NCBI RefSeq assembly: GCF_030247195.1
Contig: NC_080672.1
Location: 94,374,113 to 94,438,112, forward strand
Source of the DNA: Topomyia yanbarensis
Lineage: Eukaryota; Arthropoda; Insecta; Diptera; Culicidae
DNA: 64,000 bases
Direction of reading: 5' to 3'
In this document: positions 46,601 to 55,600 of the stretch, one piece after another
How positions within the stretch are numbered: position 1 is the stretch's first letter
Layout: each line of letters opens with the position of its first letter
Notes under the pieces: generated by a model
What the model was told of the DNA's origin: nothing
Database searches by the model: none
The model's input: only the letters and a program-made list of their open reading frames with translations
Made by a program: the position numbers and the translations under genes

Positions 46601-49600
46601 GCTGGAATCAAATTCGAAGACAATGAGAGTCGATCTCAATTGGAAATGGACGAATCGTGTTCTCTTACTTCTGAAGAGTATGAAGAGGCTGAGGATGAAA
46701 TGGAAGAAAATGAAAACGGTGCCAAAATAACTAAAAGTGAAGGACTAAAGTTGTCGATTTCGCTAAAACGGCCCACATTAGAAGGCAATCCAGCACCAGT
46801 GATGGAGCAATTGCCTCCGGTAGTTGTGCCACAGCCAGTGGATTTTAGTAACTTCCTAAGTTTAGATAAGATATTCGGTGAGCGGTCCGAGCTGATCAAA
46901 ATTGATTACAATAGTAAACCGGTGGTGCACAATATTAGCGATAAGGTACAAGAAATGGAAACTGATATGCTTCCAGCTGAAACCGTCCCCACTGAGGGTT
47001 ACAGTTTACTTGGTAATCAACTAAAAACCAACTACGTCGGTGTTAATTCAGCTGACTTTGTGGTAGACGAATCATCAGACACATTAGATGAAGACAATAG
47101 ACTAGTTATAGCTGAGAAACAACGCAAGGGAAGAAAGAAAGACAATTCGCCCACCAAACAACCACAGTTTCCGTTACAACAGCCCTGGAATCCTGCAGGT
47201 TCATATCCTTCGTTGATACGAACTAGTGTGGCTAAAGGCCCTGCCAAACGACCATATCAGCAACGACCGCAACAATCTCTAATGAAAACGATGCTCGCGA
47301 GCAGCAAGATTCCTCAACAGCATTTGCCTATTCCTCCAGCCCTACCTCCTCAAATGCCGCCGGAACAGCAAAGTCCGCTACTTCCCATTGCTCCCCCGCA
47401 GCAAGAGAAGAAAAAAGACAAGAAGAAGGTCTTTTTGTGCTCACCATGCGGGACCCATTTCGAAAATTGGAACTTGTTCAAACACATGCGCGAAGTGCAT
47501 AAGAAGTACATTTGTTTGTACTGCTTAGGTATTTTTCAGTCAGCTGAAAGGCTTGTGACACATCTGGAGGCCAAACATCAGGTGCGAAAGAAGCAGTTTT
47601 CTAGTTTTGATGAGTATCAACAGCAGCAGAATGTGGACTCTAGTAAATCACTCTATCTAATGTGTGCTCGATGTGAACACATATTCGAAAAGACGTCCCC
47701 GAGCGACGAGCAAGCGATTGTGCAACATGATTGTGCTAATTATTTAGAGAAATGTAACAACTGCGGCTGTCTGAAGCAGTCCAAACATAAGTGTGACAAA
47801 AAGGTGGAACTGTTGGCGGCAAGTGCACAGCCCGGTGGACAATTTAACAATTTTAGTTCGATTGGCAATATAAATAATAACGTTAGATTTAGCATAAACA
47901 ACTACGATAATAGAGCTAGTAGTAGTTCGACGGCTGTGATGTTTAGTTACGATAATCATACAAATAATAATAACGGCAACCAGGATAATCTGAATCAGCT
48001 GAATAGTCTAGCCGGTGCAGGTCGACCGATGCTACCGAATAATCGGAAAACGTCAAGCAAAAAAGCTAAGATCACCCAGAGACAACCACTGTCCGATTTC
48101 AACGCACAGATGTTGCTTCCTACGAGTGACCAGCCACCGACTCAAATTGTGGAACCTGCAGCCAGCACTTTCATAAGTCCCATTTTACAATCTCGATTAA
48201 CGAAACCGTTGGAATCGATACCTACACTCTCGTATCCAGCTGAACTGCTGCAACCACCGTCCAGTAGCCAAGAGTCGTTGGATCAACATGCATCAAGGCG
48301 GATGCAAGACAAAATCAAAGCCCCTAAGCTTAATTTCAACCAAACCACAACGCTGTCCACTATACCTGCCAGTTTGCTAAACGTAACCGAAACACCTACG
48401 GAACTTCCGCCGGTTCCGGAGCTACCGGCACATGTCCATCAGGAAGACGAAAATGTCGCACAACCTCCGCTGGTACCTAAGCTGAAGGTGAAAATTCCGA
48501 AGCAGTACTGTACACCCATCGAGAGCGAGGACTCATCTACTGAGAGTGACTACGACTACAACGAAGCGGACGAGGACGATGATGACGACGTGGAAGGTGG
48601 TGGCGAGAACGAAATGCAACAGACTCCGGCGATGGCAGAGGTTAGTAGTTCGTATGTTAAACCTTACACAGCAAATTACATTATTGCTCGTAATTGTCCG
48701 AACATAATATAGATAGATATTATCTACCTAGTGGGCGCACAGGCTGGGCGGTCCGTACCAGGGTCTGCCGTAGTATGCAGTGTTTATTCGAGTCTGTATC
48801 AATTCGCATAAAGTTATTTGGTATAAGCTTATTTAGCATAATTTAGGAATATTTGCCATCGTGGATATTGGCAGCGGGCCATTTGGCGTAAAGTTATTTG
48901 GCATAAAGTCATTTGGCATAAGGTCATTTGGCATAGAGAACATTTGGCATAATGGTCATTTGGCATAATTTGGAAAATTGATCACACTGAAGGTCATTAT
49001 GCATAACGGACATTTGACATAACAGTTATTTGGCATAATGGTCATTTGGCAAAATTTTCAGAATTGATCGCACTGAAGGTTATTTAGCATAACGGACATT
49101 TGGCATAACTGTCATTTGGCATAATGGTCACTTGGCATAATTTTGAGAATTGATCACACTGAAGGTCAGTTGGCATAACGAACATTTTGCACAACGGTCA
49201 TTTGGCACACCCATGACCCATAAGGTTAAAGCTGCACTAAGCAATAGTAATAATGTGTCGGAAGCGGCGGCCCCTCGCAAGCAAACCAGTGATCCACTCG
49301 TTTGTCCGGATTACTTAAACATAGGAGCTATAAATTAGTTTACGTCCGACGGAGCGACAGCGATGTCAGACAGTACGCAACTTGAAGCGATGTGGCGCAG
49401 CAACATTAATCGTAAATGTTTTTATTAATTGGTAAAGAAGAATAATCTAATTAATTTTGGTTCAAGTTCAATTTTAGTACTATTGGTAAACTTCCCTCGA
49501 ACGATGGAAGTTTACCAACATGCAATCAAAATACATAATACATACAAGAAAGGATATACTCAAAAAACTTCCTGGCAATCAATAACTTTATCACTGCATA

Positions 49601-52600
49601 TACCTAGGCCAAACGACCGTTATGCTAAATTACTGGTTTCCTTAACATAAAAATATTTGTGCTGAAAGATCTTCAGCAGTAGCACGGCTCAAAATTATGC
49701 CGAATTACCTGACTTCCCGCACAGTCGTAAATTATGTGTTTCCCTGTAGCTGAAAAAATGGCAAATGACCTCCAGTGTGATCACTTCTCAAAATTATGCT
49801 AAATGACGTTATGTAAATTGACCCAGACTCCGGAAAACCATGTACTGATATAATCTGCCAAAGCTCATTTCTTTTCACTGAGTCGTACACCGCCTTAAAA
49901 TCAATGAGCAGATGATGGGTCTGCAACTTGTACTCCCGGAATTTGTCTAGGATCAGCTTTTTCAGGGTTTTCAGCTCACCTATAGCCAGAGGTGGGTAAG
50001 AAAACCAACCGGTACGTACAGTCACTGGTATGGTGCTCAAAGTCTCAACACGTGTAAACGAGCGATCCACATCGTGTGCGGTTTTGATTTCGTTCACACG
50101 GTAAACGAAATGACAACCTCGACCGAGTGTCGGTTTTGAAAACCAAACCGAGTCACTCAGCACCGTTTACATGTGTGCACGATTTTCAACTCGTGTTAAT
50201 GTATTCTAAACAGCGGTATCAGTTCGGCTTTAGAAAACCGAACCTGTTTTTTTTCTGTACGCGGTGCTTCGGTTGAAAGAAGAGGCAGTAAATTCATGTG
50301 CAGTGCTGCCGAATAAACAACTGAACAACTGAATTGAATGAGGTTAGTTGTTGAGAGTCGATGGGGCAATATCGAAATGTTAGGTTCTGGGCGATTGTTA
50401 ACGTTTCACAATTGATGTTCTTTACCATATTAACAACCAAGATAACGGACACGAAATTCAAAATGGCTATCTTTCTTGGCGAATAATCGTATGAAACCGA
50501 TAAATGTAGATATGTTTGATTCGGGAAAGTCGTTGATGTTAATGTAACAATGTTGAAATTGAAATTAATGACTTCAAAGAAATCAATAAAAACAATGAAT
50601 TCAATACAATCAATGAAATCAATGCGATCAATGCAATCAATGCGATCAATCAAATCAATCAAATCATTGAAATTAATGCTATCAATACAATCAATTAAAT
50701 CAATGAAAACAATGAAATCTATGAAATCAATCAAATCAATCAAATCAATCAAATCAATCAAATCAATCAAATCAATCAAATCAACCAAATCAATCAAATC
50801 AATCAAATCAATCAAATCAATCAAATCAATCAAATCAATCAAATCAATCAAATCAATCAAATCAATCAAATCAATCAAATCAATCAAACCAATCAAACCA
50901 ATCAAACCAATCAAACCAATCAAACCAATCAAACCAATCAAATCAATCAAATCAACCAAATCAATCAAATCAATCAAATCAATCAAATCAATCAAACCAA
51001 TCAAATCATTGAAATCAATGAAAACAATTAAACCTAAAAATATGCAATATTTGAAATTCCAAGGTACTTTCAAACTTTCAAAGGAATCCCGAAGATGGAT
51101 GATTAAATCTAAGGTGATCGATGTAAAAAGAAATCTTTATTTTAAGTTACATGTTTTGTTATATTTATGCAGTTCCACATGTTATTAAGAATTAATGAAA
51201 CATGTCTATTTCCGTTCAAAAAGGTCTCTGTTAAGTTTTACAAATAAAATGTTCGACAAATTTTTATCGTTCAGCTTTAATCTTCTGTCTGTTAAGATTA
51301 GGGACAGCGAACTAAAAGAACGCTCCACTGACACTTGCGTACATGGGACGGCCAATGCCACCTGAGCCAAGGCGTAGAGCTCAGGCTCACATTTTTTTAA
51401 ACCTTCCCAATAAATGAGGACGTTCTGGTTCTGCTGACCATATCTTTTAAAATGACACCCATATTGATGGTGGTTCTCACTATTTTGTGGTAACCGGAAG
51501 TCGCCATCTTGGGTTTCAAAATGGCGCTAATAGTCAATTTTCGGTGTCTGCTGACCATATCTTTTAAAATGACACCCATATTGATGATGGTTCTCACTAT
51601 CTTGTGGTAACCGGAAGTCGCCATCTTGGATTCCAAATGGCGCTAATGGTCAATTTTCGGTGTCTGCTGACCATATCCTTTCAAATGACAACCATATTGA
51701 TGCTGGTTCTCACTATTTTGTGGTAACCGGAAGTCGCCATCTTGGATTTCAAAATGGCGCTAATGGTCAATTTTCGGTGTCTGCTGACCATATCTTTTAA
51801 AATGACACCCATATTGATAGTGGTTTGTGGTAACCGGAAGTCGCCATCTTGGATTCCAAATGGCGCCAATGGTCAATTTTCGGTGTCTGCTGACCATATC
51901 CTTTCAAATGACACCCATATTGATGGTGGTTCTCACTATTTTGTGGTAACCGGAAGTCGCCATCTTGGATTTCAAAATGGCGCTAATAGTCAATTTTCGG
52001 TGTCTGCTGACCATATCTTTTAAAATGACACCCATATTGATGATGGTTCTCACTATCTTGTGGTAACCGGAAGTCGCCATCTTGGATTTCAAAATGGCGG
52101 TAATGGTCAATTTTCGGTGTCCTGACCATATCCTTTCAAATGACAGCCATATTGATGCTGGTTCTCACTATTTTGTGGTAACCGGAAGTCGCCATCTTGG
52201 ATTTCAAAATGGAGCTAATGGTCAATTTTCGGTGTCTGCTGACCATATCTTTTAAAATGACACCCATATTGATAGTGGTTTGTGGTAACCGGAAGTCGCC
52301 ATCTTGGATTCCAAATGGCGCCAATGGTCAATTTTCGGTGTCTGCTGACCATATCCTTTCAAATGACACCCATATTGATGGTGGTTCTCACTATTTTGTG
52401 GTAACCGGAAGTCGCCATCTTGGATTTCAAAATGGCGCTAATAGTCAATTTTCGGTGTCTGCTGACCATATCTTTTAAAATGACACCCATATTGATGATG
52501 GTTCTCACTATCTTGTGGTAACCGGAAGTCGCCATCTTGGATTTCAAAATGGCGGTAATGGTCAATTTTCGGTGTCCTGACCATATCCTTTCAAATGACA

Positions 52601-55600
52601 GCCATATTGATGCTGGTTCTCACTATTTTGTGGTAACCGGAAGTCGCCATCTTGGATTTCAAAATGGAGCTAATGGTCAATTTTCGGTGTCTGCTGACCA
52701 TATCTTTTAAAATGACACCCATATTGATAGTGGTTTGTGGTAACCGGAAGTCGCCATCTTGGATTCCAAATGGCGCCAATGGTCAATTTTCGGTGTCTGC
52801 TGACCATATCCTTTCAAATGACACCCATATTCATGGTGGTTCTCACTATTTTGTGGTAACCGGAAGTCGCCATCTTGGATTTTAAAATGGCGGCAATGGT
52901 CAATTTTCGGTGTCTGCTGACCTATACGCATCCAAAATATTACGATTTCTGTTCACAAGTCCGAATAAGAAATATTATGAACACATGTTATGAACCTATG
53001 TATTATTTTCGTACCGCAAAAATGGGTTAATATTCTATACCATTCTTGCTCTGAAAATTTTGTCGAACAATTTTTGCGCTAAATGATATTTGACCCGCTT
53101 TTGCCTGAAGTTTTGATAAATATACAATTTCGGATCTAAGGGAATATTTTAACCCATTTTTGCTCTGAACAACATTTTAATCCACTCTTGCTCTCAGTCT
53201 CTCATATAAAAATAGCGAAGGCTAATAAACTTCCTTTTACTTTCGATTTTTGGGCAGTTCCCCATACCAAACATACCCATATTGCAAAGTTCCTGATGAT
53301 AAATCATCATAAAAATGCCGTAATATTGAGTTAAGGTAAGTCATTTATTTTCTTCCAAAATGACGAGGAACATTTTTTTTTGTACATGGAAGATGTCTCA
53401 GAACAATTTTTCAATTACCGAAAAAATACCTGACATTATATCTAAAATAAATATGCACTGAATTTCTAATAAAAATTCTGGCAGCACTAGCCTAGCCGAT
53501 TAACATCAACCCGAATACACAACCGGAACACAGCCGAATTTTGGTTTCGGTATTCTCGTGTTTCGTTCCATACTCGTGCACCGGTAAACGAAAATCAAAA
53601 CCAAACCACAGTGCTGTGTAAACTAAACTCGGTTTGGTTTTCGTGTCTCGTTGAAACACAACCAGCGGTAAGACCGCACACGATGTAAAGGAAACACAAA
53701 ATCGTGTGAAAATTTGGTTTACCGTACCGGTACTAAACCGGTTTTTCCCACCTCTGCCTATAGCGTTCTTAACCTCGTCTACTGTTGGTATGTCCACATC
53801 TTGTCCGTCATTTTCAATGGTTATTCTGTACTACTTGGACACACTGGGTTCGATCATAGACGACTGGCTTATGTGACCAGCGCCTTAAACCTTGTACGCC
53901 CACACCAGGGCTTTCCTACTAGTGTAAAAAATAGCTTATAAACACTATGACATGACAATATTTATCTAATTACCTATGTACGTTGTTTCAGATTACGTCG
54001 CATCCGCCAGCAATGGATCACCTTGTGGACACACCAGCTTCGACTAATTGCCGGATAGAAGATGACATGAAACTCGATCCTGTCGAAATGGACATCGAGG
54101 AAGAAGGTGACAGGCAACCGGTCAGTTTGCCACCAGAAATGGGTCCAGCTCCGATGCCACAACATCATCGAACAGAGATAGAAAAACCTGCCTCACCGGA
54201 ACCGATGGCCGTGGATGAAACAAGTCAGCATCCAGTGCCATTGGATCATGAGCAAGCTGCACCAGAACCACCGGTTGCAAAATCTTCAATAGAACCGGAA
54301 CCACCATCGGATGGTATCGTTATAGCGGACGAAGACTCTCAAATGTTTGACCTGACGCTTGACGAACCCTTGGACAAAATTCATATACGAGACTTCATCA
54401 AAATTTGTCTCCAATCGACGGTTCCCTTTTGTTTGTACTGCAATCACGCCAGACGAATCGCCGTCAATGGTAAATATCTGGCCTTGCATTTGATAGCAAC
54501 GCATCGTTTTCAAGCGACTGTGAACAGCATAACGGCCGAGGAATTACTGCCGGCAACGATTGTTCAGCGATTTAAGGTCTGCCTGGACGAGTTGGAACCG
54601 ATGTTCTTCAACTTGGAAACGTTCGATAGTAGCTGGACCGCGGAGCAGAAAGCAGTCACCTATCCGAAGCAATTTGAATGCTTTCAGTGCCGTTTCATAA
54701 CAACGATCCACAAGGAACTGTACCTGCACAATCGCAAAATGCACCAAAAGTCACTGCTGATTTGCTTGATGTGTCGTGCTAATTTCTTTAGTTACAGTGA
54801 GTTACTCTGTCACATGTGTCCGGGAGCACCCAACCGCCTGGGTATTCTGGATTATACGTTCCGGTGCAGTTTGTGTAGTATTGATGGGATCCCCTCGGCT
54901 TTCCGGTTGATGGTACATTTAAGAAAACGCCACTTTGCGTGCGATGTGTGTTTGGAACAGTGCGTGGAACAGGGTGCGTTGTCCAACCACGTGTGGAAAC
55001 ATAAGTTGCATCATCTGTGCTATCGGTGCGGAATTGCCTACCGCAACAAAGCGGACATCTTGAAGCATCTATTCTGGAAGCACGGAACGGAAGGAGTGTT
55101 GTGCAAGAGATGTTTACAAAAGAAGTGGCCCCATGTGTATCATTTCTGTGCACCACCTGCGCAGTTTATTTGCGAGGTATGTCAAATGGGTTTCGGGAAG
55201 TCGCTGGCACTGAAGGTGCACCAACGGTTACACAATGGTGAGGAAAAGTATCCCTGCAGTGAAGATGGGTGTGAGAAAAAGTTTATTTCAAAGAAATTGC
55301 TGTTAAAGCATGTTCAGCGACATTACGAACCGACACAACCACCTCTTTCACCACCCAAAAATAAGGATCCGACACCGGAACCGGAGCCAATTTCGAAACA
55401 GAAAGTGGAGGAGCAGGAAAAACCAGTGGAAGATACTAAACCCGCGAAAGAAGAGTCCATTGATGACGGTAAGGTAAAGGTAGAAGTCAAAGAAGAGAAG
55501 AAAGAATCCGATTTGGGGAAGCCTACAGAAAATTCACGAAAGAAAAAGAAGAAGCGATCTAAGGAGGATCAGGAAAAATCACTAACTGATTTGATCAATC

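Larger units (their letters stand above)
49987..53756. mobile_element. 3.77-kb hAT-type nonautonomous element carrying two satellite arrays
   Basis: It begins CAGAGGTGGGTAAGAAAACC and the reversed right end reads CAGAGGTGGGAAAAACCGGT; CCTATAGC lies directly outside both ends (49979-49986, 53757-53764). CAGAGGTGGG-type ends with an 8-bp duplication are hAT hallmarks. Subterminal regions (to about 50300 and from about 53510) share words such as AACCGAGT, GGTAAACG and ACACGATG on both strands. Between them are a 9-bp array (50555-51030) and a 455-bp higher-order array (51395-52925). No transposase is seen. Confidence 0.85.
49813..53935 (-). pseudogene. LINE reverse-transcriptase fragment, split by a hAT-type element
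   Basis: Minus-strand pieces lie on both sides of the insertion 49987-53756. The upstream piece (53935-53757) encodes IPTVDEVKNAI, the motif preceding the LINE RT fingers. The downstream piece (49986-49830) encodes LILDKFREYKLQTHHLLIDF and KAVYDSVKRNELW, the LINE RT block 3 region with the first catalytic Asp neighbourhood. Removing the insertion and one 8-bp duplication rejoins the two pieces in frame. About 150 residues expected between them are missing, so the LINE had an internal deletion before the hAT insertion. Jockey/CR1-like, subfamily uncertain. Confidence 0.7.

Noticed and set aside
50294..51188. Long ORFs on both strands (Ile-Asp-Leu and Ser-Ile-Lys repeats)
   Set aside because: They arise from a 9-bp tandem array that is open in several frames; no non-repeat domain is present.
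51397..52931. Series of 62-93-codon ORFs repeated every 455 bp
   Set aside because: They follow the satellite period, overlap on both strands and have no gene context.
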